The translations under genes and the position numbers were made by a program. 64,000 nucleotides of DNA from Paraspadella gotoi (lineage: Eukaryota; Chaetognatha), in assembly GCA_051294375.1 (NCBI GenBank), contig CM119270.1:11466141-11530140 (forward strand), written 5' to 3'. Within the stretch, counting starts at the first letter, position 1, and every line of letters begins with the position of its first letter. Positions 28,252 through 42,301 of this stretch are shown in pieces. Below the pieces are notes generated by a model, which had not been told where the DNA came from, made no database searches, and was given only the letters and a program-made list of their open reading frames with translations.

Positions 28252-29462
28252 CGCGGCGAAAAAACAATGGAACGAATTGCACAAAAGAAAATTCCATCGG
28301 TGTGAATCTGAAGGCGAATTACTAGTCTCACGTGATCAGCGACGACGACGACGACACCGACGATCACAATGAATGCCTCAACAACCGTGACTCTCTGCCT
28401 CCCCCCTCTTTCCTTTTGATTCCAATGCGATCATCGACCGTGGCATCGATTCCGCGCTGATGGCATGGGGCGAGTGGCAACCAACGGTCGGCAACGAGAA
28501 TGGCGTCTCGACCGGTGAATGGCAACGCGCGAACGGCATAGGGGAGAACGAATGGCACCACGGGGCCTAGATTACCATCTGCTAACATTCCATCGAAGGT
28601 TGAGAAATGTCGTTACTCTGGTTTTAGATTTTAGTAATTAATTGATTTAATTAAAAGTTGTTTTAATAGTAGGCTATGAAGGATTCACCAATCTCACCAC
28701 AAAATTTAAAGACTACGAATTGGTAAACGAGTGGGGGTCAAACCTCGTCTTTAATGTAATTAATGATTTTACTTTCCTTTTCTCGATAATAAACCCAAGT
28801 GATTTTTGATCATTTTTACAATAATTTTAAATCCATCATTCTATCTAAAACAAGCAAAAACGTGATCAAGCAGACGAAAAATATTTTTCTTTCAATGACA
28901 AGAAGAAAACTGATCGACTTCACAAACTTCAAAGTCAATCGCCGAAACTAAAAAAACTCCGAACAGAAAATTTTGACTTAAAAAATTAAAATTGTAACAT
29001 TTCAAATTATCTTAAAAACGAAAAAAAAAAACTTGTCTGTCACAGAAAGAAACAGAATCTTGTTGAACAAGGAGAACGTGACAGTTTTTAAACTGGAGGG
29101 AAAAGTTAGACTCGAAGAAAATGCGCGCGAGTCATGAAAATATGCAAATTCCTCATTAAAATTCATCTTAGAAAAAAAAAAGAAATCCAAAAAAAATTAT
29201 TTTTTTTCTTTTAAAATTAGTTTTTTACTGAAAAAAAGTTTTTATAGGAAAAAATTCAAAAACTGGAGGAAACTAATTTTTTTTCTTCGTAAATTAATTT
29301 GAGAGAATTTAAAAAAAATTTTATTGAACAAAAAAAATTTGGTTGAAAACCAAATTGAATTTCGATATCCTAAGAATTTTTTACATTTTTTGACCGAGGC
29401 TTTACTTTTTAATGAATTTTACATTGTTTTGGCGTTAACAGCTCTGGGTTTATTAAAAAAAA

Positions 29463-29465
<3 letters not shown>
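28250..29465. other. Left-arm sequence, no gene seen
   Basis: A CpG-containing patch (28260-28600), then A/T-rich DNA. It includes a perfect small hairpin, AATTTGGTT-GAA-AACCAAATT, at 29336-29356. The mirror copy is 32210-33440. Confidence 0.55.
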
Positions 29466-30590
<1,125 letters not shown>

Positions 30591-30693
30591 AGAGGAATGC
30601 ACATATAGAGTGAATGACAACAAATAGTATTGAAGGCAATGAGTGAGTGGTGCTCGTTATCCTTTTGTATTCCCTACAATAATGACAAATACG

Positions 30694-30984
30694 AAAGAAT
30701 CTAACTTGATATATTTTTCATTCAGGTTTTTGGGTGTCATATTTTTTTTTTGCACAGGATTGTAAAGTGAAAAATGATTTATAATATTTTTTTTTTCTCA
30801 AGGCAACCATTTGATAATTATAAAAAATTAGTAAAGGATTACTTGTTTCACTACATTAGACTAATTATCAAATGATTGTAAACTATTTATAAGAAACAAA
30901 GGGAGTAAAGAATTCGGAACGATGAGGAAAAAATGGAGAAGAGAAATGGGACGAGAAGGCTCGAGGGCGGATCAGCTTCCCACG
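30694..30984. other. Spacer of the large inverted repeat
   Basis: 291 bases present once between the arms. It contains its own short inverted repeat: AACCATTTGATAATTA at 30805-30820 and TAATTATCAAATGATT at 30862-30877 (one mismatch). The right end is purine-rich. No coding sequence. Confidence 0.85.
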
Positions 30985-31106
30985 CGTATTTGTCATTATT
31001 GTAGGGAATACAAAAGGATAACGAGCACCACTCACTCATTGCCTCAAATACTATTTGTTGTATTCACTCTATATGTGCATTTTCCTTCTTCCTTCTCTTT
31101 TCTCTC

Positions 31107-31141
<35 letters not shown>

Positions 31142-31385
31142 TCTGTCTCTTTTTTTTTGATTTGAGTTGTTGTTGAGCACATACCTGCCGGCCTCATCAC
31201 ACAGTTTATCGTTTTTTCGTTTCCAATCCTTGTTTTTTACTTTCTTTTTCTTTCTTGCTTTCTTCTTTTTTCTTTTCTTTTGTCTTCCTATTCAAGTTTT
31301 GGTTATTTTTTCTATTTCTAGTTGGCGTTGCTCCCCGGCTCGCGCCTCATTTTTATTCTTCTTCTCTCTCTCTCTCTCTCTCCTC

Positions 31386-31462
<77 letters not shown>

Positions 31463-32124
31463 TCTCTCTCTCTCTCTCTCTATTTAAGTTACGTCACGCT
31501 TTTAGTCACGGTTTCGAGAGTCGCGGAATTGTCACGGTTCGCCCTTTCTCCTTCCGGGATTCTATCTTTATGGGTCCATTCACGTTTCTGGGCCGAAAAC
31601 TGCTGAGCATTGAGTAACCAAATTTTTCAATGTAACTCCGTTACATGAATTAATACGAATTCAAGGTCTTTTTTTTGGCAACTCGACTTTCTAATTACGA
31701 CGAACCAAGCTTTTGTTTTTCGAACTCTCTCTCCTCTCTTCTCCTCTCTCTCTCTCTCTCTTCTCTCTTCTCATCTCTACTCTCTCTCTCTCTCTCTCTC
31801 TCTCGGCTCCCTCACTAAGTCTTTTCGTTCTCTGGCAGATCCCTTTTCTCCGCGCTTTCTCTAGGACGACAAATGCTCGAATATGCAAATGAGTTGAAGT
31901 ACCATTGGGGGTTGCCGCGTCGCTCGCCGTGCTTTCCGCTCCTGCGATCTTCACCTGAAAAAAGAAAATCAAAAGACCGCGCTGCCGACGCGTCCGTGCG
32001 TGCCAGATGGAAGGCTACCGACAATGTCCGCCCGACCCGACGTCTCCCCCGCCCGCCGCTTGTGGTCGTCGGGGCTAATAAATAAATTAAGATCGTGAAG
32101 GGGCGTGTTCTAAAAAGTTTAGTC

Positions 32125-32202
<78 letters not shown>

Positions 32203-33441
32203 TCTCTCTCTCTTTTCCTTTTTTTTAATAAACCCAGAGCTGTTAACGCCAAAACAATGTAAAATTCATTAAAAAGTAAAGCCTCGGTCAAAAAAATGTA
32301 AAAAATTCTTAGGATATCGAAATTCAATTTGGTTTTCAACCAAATTTTTTTTTGTTCAATAAAATTTTTTTTAAAATTCTCTCAAATTAATTTACGAAGA
32401 AAAAAAATTAGTTTCTCCAGTTTTTTGAATTTTTTCCTATAAAAAACTTTTTTTCAGTAAAAAACTAATTTTAAAAGAAAAAATAATTTTTTTTTGGATT
32501 TCTTTTTTTTTTCTAAGATGAATTTTAATGAGGAATTTGCATATTTTCATGACTCGCGCCATTTTCTTCGAGTCTAACTTTTCCCTCCAGTATTAAAAAA
32601 ACTGTCACGTTCTCCTTGTTCAACAAGATTCTGTTTCTTTCTGTGACAGACAAGTTTTTTTTTTTCGTTTTTAAGATAATTTGAAATGTTACAATTTAAT
32701 TTTTAAGTCAAAATTTTCTGTTCGGAGTTTTTTTAGTTTCGGCGATTGACTTTGAAGTTTGTGAAGTCGATCAGTTTTCTTCTTGTCATTGAAAGAAAAA
32801 TATTTTTCGTTCTGCTTGATCACGTTTTTGCTTGTTTTAGATAGAATGATGGATTTAAAATTATTGTAAAAATGATCAAAAATCACTTCGGTTTATTATC
32901 GAGAAAAAGGAAAGTAAAATCATTTAATTACATTAAAGACGAGGTTTGACCCCCACTCGTTTACCAATTCGTAGTTCTTTAAATTTTGTGGTGAGATTGG
33001 TGAATCCTTCATAGCCTACTATTAAAACAACTTTTAATTAAAATCAATTAATTACTAAAATCTAAAACCATGAGTAAACGACATTCTCACCTTCGATGGA
33101 ATGTTAGCAGATGTAATCTAGGCCCCGTCGGTGCCATTTCGTTCTCCCCTATGCCGTTCGCGCGTTGCCATTCACCGGTCGAGACGCCATTCTCGTTGCC
33201 GACCGTTTGGTTGCCACTCGCCCCATGCCATCAGCGCGGAATCGATGCCACGGTCGATGATCGCATTGGAATCAAAAGGAAGAGGGGGGAGGCAGAGAGT
33301 CACGGTTGTTGAGGCATTCATTGTGCATCGTCGGTGTCGTCGTCGTCGTCGCTGATCACGTGAGACTAGTAATTCGCCTTCAGATTCACACCGATGGAAT
33401 TTTCTTTTGTGCAATTCGTTCCATTGTTTTTTTCGCCGCGG

Positions 33442-33486
<45 letters not shown>

Positions 33487-33487
33487 A

Positions 33488-33527
<40 letters not shown>

Positions 33528-33540
33528 TATCTTTCTTTTT

Positions 33541-33620
<80 letters not shown>

Positions 33621-34546
33621 TTTCTTTCTTCTTCATCCTCTCTCTCTCCCTCACCTTCCCCTCACCTCTCCCCGTCTCCCTCTCTCTCTCTCTCTCACCT
33701 GCAACACCTTTCCGTTTTTGCGTCTACGGTTGCCACGAGACCAATTTCCCATCGCTCCTCGTTTTCCCCGATTTTTTTTTTTCTCTTTCTTTGTTTTATT
33801 ATTGAACAAATAACCGGAAGAGAGGAAAAGAAAATAAAAAGGAAAAAAGGAACGAAAAGGAAGATACGTAAATCTTCAGAGTTTCTTTTTTAACCGAAAT
33901 TTCGGTCAGAGTGAATAGGAGGAAGAGGAAGAGGAGGGGGAGAAGGAGGAGTAGGGGGAGAAGGAGGAGAAGGAGAGGAGGAGGAGGAGGAGGAGGAAAA
34001 AGAATGAGGAACATGAAGAAGGAGAGTATATGATTTTCTTGAAAAGAGAAGAGGAGGAAGAGAAGGAAGAGAGGAATGAGGAGGAGGCGGAAAAAGAGCG
34101 AGCGAACCGGGTTGTGTTGTTGTTTACCCGTCGGCGACGTGGGCATTGGTCAACTCTGTTCTGACCCTAACCGATTTAGAAGTCGAAAATTCCCTTTTTT
34201 TTTTAATGTTGGCCCGAGGACGTAAATACAGCGTATTTCTTTCGGAGAAATTTTGATGAAGGATTATGTATTTTTGAAGATAAGCATCGATTTAATCTCA
34301 GCGGAATCTTCGACTTCATATCTTCTTCATCTTTATATTTGGCATTTTCACAACTTTACTACTTCGCATCCTCACATCTTCACATTTTCACATCTTTACA
34401 TCTCTCTCGTCAAACTTTGTACGAGTTTGGCTGCACATAAAGCCGAGAAAAGGCGTGACTTTTGCCTGAAATTTAGAACCCTGCTTGAACAAATGGTGTC
34501 GACCTCAATGGGATGAGATGAAAAAGAAGAAGTGCTGAAGAGAGAG

Positions 34547-34616
<70 letters not shown>

Positions 34617-35279
34617 GACAGCGGCTGAAGGTAAACAACAAAAAGAAATGAAAGAAGGAAATATAAAAACATAAAGAAGAAAAACGATAGAAGAAAGAAA
34701 AAAAGAAAAAGAAAAAACGAAAGAAATAGAAAAAAAGAAAGAAATAAAGAAAAGAAAGAAAGAAACTAGGAAGGAAAGGATATTAAGGAAAAGAAAGAAA
34801 GAACGAAAAAGAAAGAAAGAAAATAAGACAACGAGCGTCTAAAATTCATTTTCTTAGATTCTTTTCTCCTTTAATTTTCTTTTTTCCCCTTTTTTTCGTT
34901 CATGTTTGTTAGATGGCGTTTTTCTTTTCTTTTCACGCCCGTTGAATTCAGCTGATTTTGCCCTTAAAGTAATTCTTCTCGAAATTAGAACAAAACAATA
35001 ACAAAAATAACATATTCACAGAACATGCTCAGATTTTTCTTTTTTGAATGTTTTTAGATGCAAATCTTAACTTTCATATTAGGGCTTAAAACGAGAAAAG
35101 TTTAGATGTGGTGGGGCGGGTTTCTGTTTTATCTCAGCCAAACATCTTCTTTACCTGAGAAAATGACTGGAAGCTTCAGAGAATTCGAAACGTTTAACAT
35201 TCGGTGGCCGGTTCATATCTTGATATTAATGTTCCTAAATTTGAATTTATATTTGTTTAATTTCTAATTATAAAACCAT

Positions 35280-36026
35280 ACTTACTATATAGTAGAGTGG
35301 ATCACTGAGGAACATACATTTTATTTGAACTGAACAAGATGTGAGATGTATTATTAAGCAGTACAAAAAATATTTTGCTTATATTGTTTGGAAAATATAT
35401 TTATAGTAATATCCTTACAAATAATAAAATTTTAAATTATTTTTTTAAAAAAATTTTTATTAAAGATTCTGATTCTAGATAAAAAGTTAATCATAAAAAT
35501 ATAAATATGTTAAAAAAGGTCAAAATTTCTTACTTTTTTATGACTCTGTAATAGAAACTATTATATGATGAAACGTTTTAGTCATTTTTCGCAACTTAAA
35601 CCTAGGAAATATCAGAAAGTATATTTCCTAAACGTTTTTTTTATATTTTTCCAGCGAATCCGAAACTGATTTAAAAATTGAAAAAATATGATTTTGAAAT
35701 TTTATGATTTTATAATGATATACTTTGTATTATTTTATTTTGATTATATTACTATAAAAAAATTCATTTATGATACTGATATGCAAATTTTTTTTGTAAA
35801 AGAGGTTAATTATATTTTTGTTATATCTCAAAGGTAGAAATACCCTAGTAATTAGTTTTTAATATTTATTTATAGAATATTTAAATTTTAAATTTAATAA
35901 ATAAAGAAATAAAAAAAAATTTAAATGCTATATACATTAGCATTTTAAATTTTATCGGCTATGGCTAACAAAGGCAGTAAAATAACATCGTTCAATCTTT
36001 TCCTCATCCACCCTACTAAATAGTAA
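35280..36026. mobile_element. AT-rich MITE-like element (right arm)
   Basis: Inverted partner of 25676-26456, with the same terminal inverted repeats at both ends. Confidence 0.55.
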
Positions 36027-37292
36027 TGGCTGTTTTTTTTTTAAATTAAAAAAAACTTGAGTCTATTAACCATTTTTTAATTTCTGGGCCTCCTTTCTCC
36101 CTGCTTAGTTTCTTTATCCAAATATCTCGCTTGCTCCTTTCCCAAACGCTTTCAAAAAAATTCTTTTGAAAGCTTCAGTATAAAAATGGAGCCTTAAAAC
36201 CACACAGACAAACTCAGAGCGAGAGGGAAAAAGAAAATTGGCCAAGTTTCTCTTTGTTTTCATTTCGCTTGTCATTTCATTTGTTTACGTCGACTAATGA
36301 TGCTGGTAACTATTTTTCGTTTATCTTCGGCGAATAATTTAATTTTTTTTCAAAACAAATGAATAAAATAATGAAATTTAAACGATTGTCTTTTGTCTCG
36401 AGGAAAAAAAATATCAATGCGATTCCATTTTTTTTTTTTCGTCAAAAGATAAAAAAATTGAGATGAAAAAAAGCAGGAATGAAAGATAAGGCCGGGACAG
36501 TAAAGTTTTTCTTAATTGAAAGTTGAGAATTTAAAACCGGAGAAGAGATAGAGGGAAAAGAGGAAAGAGAGAGCAGCGAGAGCAGAAGAGAACCATCTGT
36601 GCCAATTCTTTGAAGGCAATGAAAGACGTTTCGTCGGAAGGACATCAAAGAGAAAAGGGAAGAAATAAAAAAATAATTCCCCGGGTTTTAAAAAGCGCTT
36701 CAAAATTCAAGGGAGGTCGTAGAAAATCAATAAAACTGAGAGAAAATATGACCGTTTGCATATATTTTGATTATATAAATCATCATATCCTATAAACAAG
36801 AAGTAAATTGGTAATCTACGCGCTCTCAAGAGTAGATTTACAGAGAGAAGGCCATATTACATTGATTATACGTTTACTTGTGGTAAAAATTATCATTTTT
36901 TTTCCTCACATCCTTTTTTTTTTTACTAAATTCCGCCCCTTACTTTAAACGACTGAAAATAGGGAAAAAACTGAAAGAGGCGACGACCGACGACGACGAC
37001 GACGACGACGATGAGACGTGAATACATGAAATCACCGGAAAAAAAAGGAAAAAAGAAAGAAAAATGACCGAAGGACATCGAAAACGGGGATCGAAAAGTT
37101 GACGGGACGTGGACCTCAATCTGTGCCGAGCGACTCAATGGCAAAGGGTGATGGCGAGTATGGTTGGTGGGAAGCGGAAATGGTAGATGGTTCGGGGCTA
37201 AGAGACGAGTACGTGGGAAGTGAGCAGAACTGGCGAAAAGATTTAATGAGGCGGGAAAGAAGGACAATCGATATGAGTGCATGTTATATTTA

Positions 37293-37445
37293 GTTTATTA
37301 GCTCAATAGCATTTTAGCTTATTTTAGCTATTTAGCTTATTAGCCCTATGAACTTATGTAACTTTATGAAACTTATGAACTTATGAGCCTTATGAGCTTT
37401 ATGAGCTAATGAGCTTATTAGCTCATAGCCTATTAGCCTTAATAA
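37293..37445. repeat. 8-bp satellite array (right arm)
   Basis: Reverse-complement counterpart of 24252-24392, more degraded by indels (TTAGCTTA and CTTATGAA octamers). Confidence 0.85.
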
Positions 37446-38082
37446 TTTACTGAATGAAATGGATAATTTTTAGCGTGGAAGCTACCAATTTCATTTGCTG
37501 CAAAACTAGATTCAATAAAAAAAGGAAGCTGTTATAATCCATGGCGCGGTGAGCTGAACAAAAAACAGAAGGTGGACAGTGAATTTCGTTAGGGAAGGGA
37601 GATTTTTGTTGTTTGGGGGGGGAGAGAGTTTTTAAGTTTTGATTTGGGCCGGGCGGTTATGGGGGCCTCGTGAAATGGAGACAAACATTTGTTTTAGTGA
37701 TATGTGATCACGGGTTGAAGACATATAATGGCGACGAAGGAATGGGATTGCGATGTCCGCGGCGAAAGCATTGTGGGGCAAAAGTGAACCTGAAGTAAGA
37801 TAAAAAAAAAAACAGAAAAATAAAATAAACTGGAAAGAATTTTTAAAGGATAACGAGTTTTTATCTAGCAAAAAATAATAATATATATATTGAGTATTTT
37901 AAAGAGAAATTGGAACAGGCGCTGGAACAAAAGACTTTAAAGAAAAAAGTTAAAAGACCAAAAAAATATAAAACCGTTAAAGAATCAGAATTTGTAAGTG
38001 AAGGAAGTATTTCGGAAGCAGATTATTGGGGAGAATATATTGAAGATACAGTAATTAACTGTTATGAGTTAATGACAGAAAC

Positions 38083-38262
38083 CTGCTTCAATATAAGCAG
38101 TCCCTGAGCTTCGGATCAGGCTGTAACACGTGTTACAGGGCGGTTAAGCGCCTGTCCCACTTAACTGCCGAGTCGCGCCACCGGGCTAGAACCCCCGGAC
38201 CTTTGGGTTGGGAGGCGAATGACTTGCCTCCCGTTCCCCAAGTGCGTAGTGCTAATTAGTCC
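38083..38262 (-). mobile_element. tRNA-derived SINE-like repeat (right arm)
   Basis: Reverse-complement partner of the repeat at 23484-23645. Here the central motif is a perfect 16-base palindrome, TGTAACACGTGTTACA. The 5' part differs more from the left arm than its surroundings do, suggesting genuine divergence or a local assembly error. Confidence 0.5.
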
Positions 38263-38908
38263 ATCATAAATATTATGGATTTTTATAGTGTTGACTTTAA
38301 ATCATCATGATTAGTGCGTGTGAAAAAATATCCGACTGTGGAAGTAGTTTAACTTACTTAAAGTAAAAAAAACCTTATGGCCCCCTCAAACAGTGAGTTT
38401 ATCATTGACGGCCTTGCGTTAACGCCTTTGTACAATCACAAAGAAAAGACGGGAGTCATCGTAGTACTGTGAATTGCTCACCGAATGTTCACCTCACTAG
38501 CAAGCACAATTAAAAATGAGTAGTTCAAAAAGTTTTTCGCTCGAAATATTTATTGAAAAAAAGATTGAGCACTGATCCCAAAGAAAATATTAATATAAAA
38601 CTTAACTTTCATTTTTTCTTTTCATTTTAAATATGCCATATTTGAATTTGTAAAGATTTTTCAAATCATTTTCGTTATCGATTTTAATCCTCCTCTCCCT
38701 TTTTTNNNNNNNNNNNNNNNNNNNNNNNNNATAATGAAAGATATTATAAGTGAATAATGTTCATTGAAAAAAGAAACTATTGGTGTAAATTTGGTTAATG
38801 CGTGGCTATCCGTTAATAAGCATTGATATTTTAAAAGTAACTACTATGTTCTCAAACAGAATGTCAGAGCAGAAGAAAATTAGGGTATTTCTAACCTCTT
38901 GTGTTTGA

Positions 38909-39181
38909 GGTGCCGTAGCTCTGGAATGACTGGATCGATTTTCCATTAAGGTACGCATATGGATTCATATGGATTCATATAGAGTCTTTATTTCCCAATC
39001 ACAATTTTTTTTAAAACATAAATAAATGCCCATAAATTAAGGTTAAAAAGCATCTTTGGTTTTCGGAAAATCTTCAAAATTGTTTTTTTGTAGTGACTCA
39101 AATGACGAATGTTTTTGACCACTTGTCTTTCGGGAGCTTCAGCTCTTGAAAGCTTGGACCGATTTTCTTTTAACTTACACA
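38909..39181. repeat. Two related segments about 220 bases apart
   Basis: 38909-38962 (TAGCTCTGGAATGACTGGAT) and 39131-39181 (CAGCTCTTGAAAGCTTGGAC) both run on into CGATTTTC and a TTAA-containing end. They look like two diverged units of a longer-period repeat. Confidence 0.45.
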
Positions 39182-39570
39182 TAATCAAAATCTACATTTT
39201 TCATCCATAAATTTTTATATGTGCGTAAAACGAGCGTAACTTAAGTTTGAAGAATGTCCTCTTTTCTTTGCACATGTCTGTACCACCAAACCGTATTCGT
39301 CACCTCCTCTCATGCAAAACATTTTCCGCAGTTTCTTTCAGAGTCGACCCAACAACAACAACGACAAAAACAACAACCCCCCGCGATTGTTCTCCGCGAA
39401 CCCATCGCCGCTGACATTCATGATCGCTTTGAAGACATCCTCTAACAGCCCGTCCCCGTGACATTCATGACATCCTTCATGACAATCTCCAACGACAATC
39501 TTTTCAAAGATTGACGCAAAACAGAGAAAGGAAAACACAACACTTGTCCGTCCGTTCTTTGATTCTCCTA
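39155..39570 (+). repeat. Smaller palindrome, left arm
   Basis: About 415 bases recurring as reverse complement at 39668-40105. The match runs from the ATTTTCTTTTAACTTACAC region inward to TCCGTTCTTTGATTCT. Open frames in it (SFLCTCLYHQTVF and similar) appear on opposite strands in the two arms and are not supported as genes. Confidence 0.88.
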
Positions 39571-39667
39571 TAAGAGAGAGCAGGAGAAGAGAGAGAGAGC
39601 AGAGAAGAAGAGAGAGAAGAGAGAGAGTAGAGAGAGAGTAGAGAGATGAGAGAGAGAGAGAGAGAAA
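39571..39667. repeat. GA-rich spacer of smaller palindrome
   Basis: GA repeats with GAGCAG and GTAGAG interruptions form the loop between the arms. Confidence 0.85.
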
Positions 39668-40105
39668 GTAGAATCAAAGAACGGACGGAACAAGGTCTTG
39701 TGTTTTAAACTTTCTCTGTTTTGGCGCAATCTTTGAAAAGATTGTCGTTGGAGATTGTCATTGAAATGTCATTGAATGTCACGGCGGACGTGGCTGTTAG
39801 AGGATGTCTCAAAGCGATCATAATGGTCAGCGGCGATGGGTTCGCGGAGAAGCAATCGCGGGGGGGTTGTTGTTTTTTGTCGTTGGTTGTGTGTTGGTGT
39901 CGACTTCTGAATAAAACTTATGCGGAAAAAAGTTTGCAGTGAGAGGAGGGTTATACGAATACAGGTTTGGTGGTACAGAAATCGTGCGAAAGAGAAAGAG
40001 ACATTCTTCACTAGAAGTTAGGCTCGTTTTACGCACATATAAAATTTATGGATAAAATGAATGTAGATTTGTTGGATTAAAATGTGTAATTATAAAGAAA
40101 ATTCG
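39668..40105 (-). repeat. Smaller palindrome, right arm
   Basis: Reverse complement of 39155-39570, with several substitutions and indels. It ends at an N gap, so the arm may continue. Confidence 0.88.
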
Positions 40106-40130
40106 NNNNNNNNNNNNNNNNNNNNNNNNN

Positions 40131-40610
40131 AAATATACTTCTCAATCCATGAATGTGAATGGGAACGAATAGTCCTAATGTAGATAAATGAAATAACGGA
40201 GAAGGAATGGATCCAGGGCGAACACTAACGATGCGCCAAGCTGTGCCAGCGAACTGTCCTGGTGTGCGTCTCTGCGTTGTAATTTTCTCAATGTAATGGT
40301 GATGGAACTGAGGACATGCTAGGTATTTTAGTTTACAGATTGCTTATTTAGTAAATGACTGGATAATTTTTATATTGGTTGTATTAATTTTATAAGTAAA
40401 CGATTCTATTGGAAATCATATTTAGTTCGTTACGAGTTGGGCCGAATTCTTTGGGTTAATAATACTACAGACATAATCATTCGTTTAAATTATATACTCA
40501 TTCTTTACCGAATTTTTCACAACTTTTACACGGTCTTTGGTGAAATATTCACGCAGACTTTCCTTCCCAAGAAATTTTTATCGAGATTTTTACCGAGATT
40601 TTTTATGTAG
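40131..40610. other. A/T-rich sequence, nothing recognised
   Basis: No repeat or exon recognised. It ends with the pyrimidine-rich stretch that serves as acceptor for the candidate exon at 40611. Confidence 0.5.
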
Positions 40611-40719
40611 GCAGTTCCGTCGCTTGACAGTTTTCAGTCTCTGTCTTTACGTCTTCCATCATTCACGAGTCGAAGCAGATGTGTGGCAGCCAGTCGCTGC
40701 TTTCGGATTAAAAGTGAAA
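40611..40719 (+). CDS. Candidate internal exon, unknown protein
   Basis: Bounded by a good acceptor (TTTTTTATGTAG) and a consensus donor (AAA|GTAAGT at 40720). It is 109 nt. One phase reads RRLTVFSLCLYVFHHSRVEA then DVWQPVAAFGLKVK with no stop; a second phase is also open. The first part is hydrophobic, as in a signal peptide or membrane segment. No family is recognised. It lies on the same strand as the candidate exon at 47401-47490, but linkage is not shown and gaps intervene. Confidence 0.35.
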
Positions 40720-41116
40720 GTAAGTCTTTCCTTTTTCTTTTTTGTTTTCTTTTTTTTACTGATTTTTTTTCTTTAGAGACTTTTCTCTACACTTTCCAGG
40801 CGAAGTTTTTTTTTACAAAGTGAATGACTAAAACTCATTCCCTTTTGCATCTCCAATATATAGACAAAGAAAAAGACAAAGACGCGGCTTGAGTGATGTA
40901 GTCATTTGATAAAATAATTTAATTGTCTTCTTATGGCAAATAATTAATTATTATTTGGAGTCGGAAATTCTTTTTCAACCATTTACAATTACAATTGATA
41001 CTTTTACCCACCATAACCCTCTTCCTCTCATTCCTCGCTTCATCGAACAAAAAAGAAAAAAAGAAAAAAAGGTTGGAATTAATCTTGTTCGCGAGTTCCG
41101 GAATGAGTTAAGAGAG

Positions 41117-41153
<37 letters not shown>

Positions 41154-41436
41154 NNNNNNNNNNNNNNNNNNNNNNNNNNNNNNNNNNNNNNNNNNNNNNN
41201 NNNNNNNNNNNNNNNNNNNNNNNNNNNNNNNNNNNNNNNNNNNNNNNNNNNNNNNNNNNNNNNNNNNNNNNNNNNNNNNNNNNNNNNNNNNNNNNNNNNN
41301 NNNNNNNNNNNNNNNNNNNNNNNNNNNNNNNNNNNNNNNNNNNNNNNNNNNNNNNNNNNNNNNNNNNNNNNNNNNNNNNNNNNNNNNNNNNNNNNNNNNN
41401 NNNNNNNNNNNNNNNNNNNNNNNNNNNNNNNNNNNN

Positions 41437-41453
41437 AGCCAATCTCATTGGCT
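41437..41453. promoter_or_regulatory. Inverted CCAAT motif pair
   Basis: AGCCAAT-CTC-ATTGGCT is a perfect 7-bp hairpin with a CCAAT box on each strand, just after a gap. Function unknown; chance occurrence is possible. Confidence 0.25.
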
Positions 41454-42301
41454 CAGAGGGGGAACGCACCATCCCAGGCCTTGCCTAACAATCCTAACGA
41501 CTTCCCTTCGCGTTTGCAAAGCGAGACCGTCCTAGGGTAACCCCGCCCGTGACAGGAGGCGTCACTGAAGGTCGAAAGCANNNNNNNNNNNNNNNNNNNN
41601 NNNNNNNNNNNNNNNNNNNNNNNNNNNNNNNNNNNNNNNNNNNNNNNNNNNNNNNNNNNNNNNNNNNNNNNNNNNNNNNNNNNNNNNNNNNNNNNNNNNN
41701 NNNNNNNNNNNNNNNNNNNNNNNNNNNNNNNNNNNNNNNNNNNNNNNNNNNNNNNNNNNNNNNNNNNNNNNNNNNNNNNNNNNNNNNNNNNNNNNNNNNN
41801 NNNNNNNNNNNNNNNNNNNNNNNNNNNNNNNNNNNNNNNNNNNNNNNNNNNNNNNNNNNNNNNNNNNNNNNNNNNNNNNNNNNNNNNNNNNNNNNNNNNN
41901 NNNNNNNNNNNNNNNNNNNNNNNNNNNNNNNNNNNNNNTTTTCCAGGTTCTCGTTAGTATTCTGGACCGAGAACCAGTCATTTTAACGTTTTAATTTTCA
42001 GAATTGGGAGAGAGAGAGAGAGAGAGAGAGATGCGAAAAGAGATGAATTATGATGGAGTAAGTCAGGAAGGTTTCGAAATACGAAACTTCAGAAAGTTTT
42101 CCCTCACGAAAAAAGAAAATATTACATTAAAGGAGAGTTTGACAAAAGGCGGGAAAAGCTCCTTCATTGCTTAAGACGCGAGTAGGTCTCATTTTCAGAG
42201 AACATTGCATCATTGTGCTGAATAAGTACGTAATATTGAAAAGTTGCTTTTGTACATAAGCTTTGAATTATTCATATTAAACGGTGTGACAATCAAGTTA
42301 A

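Larger units (their letters stand above)
30985..38700 (-). repeat. Large inverted repeat, right arm
   Basis: Reverse complement of 23030-30693. It begins CGTATTTGTCATTATTG at 30985 and can be followed to CGTTATCGATTTTAAT near 38690, just before an N gap (38706-38730), so its true outer limit is unknown. Microsatellites inside differ in length from the left arm. Confidence 0.93.

Noticed and set aside
37910-38107. 66-codon Lys/Glu-rich frame in the right arm beside the SINE
   Set aside because: The same locus in the left arm is interrupted by indels, and the A/T-rich composition favours such frames; no homology recognised.
40955-41986. Long frames across N runs
   Set aside because: Most residues are unknown bases, so the frames are artefacts of gaps.
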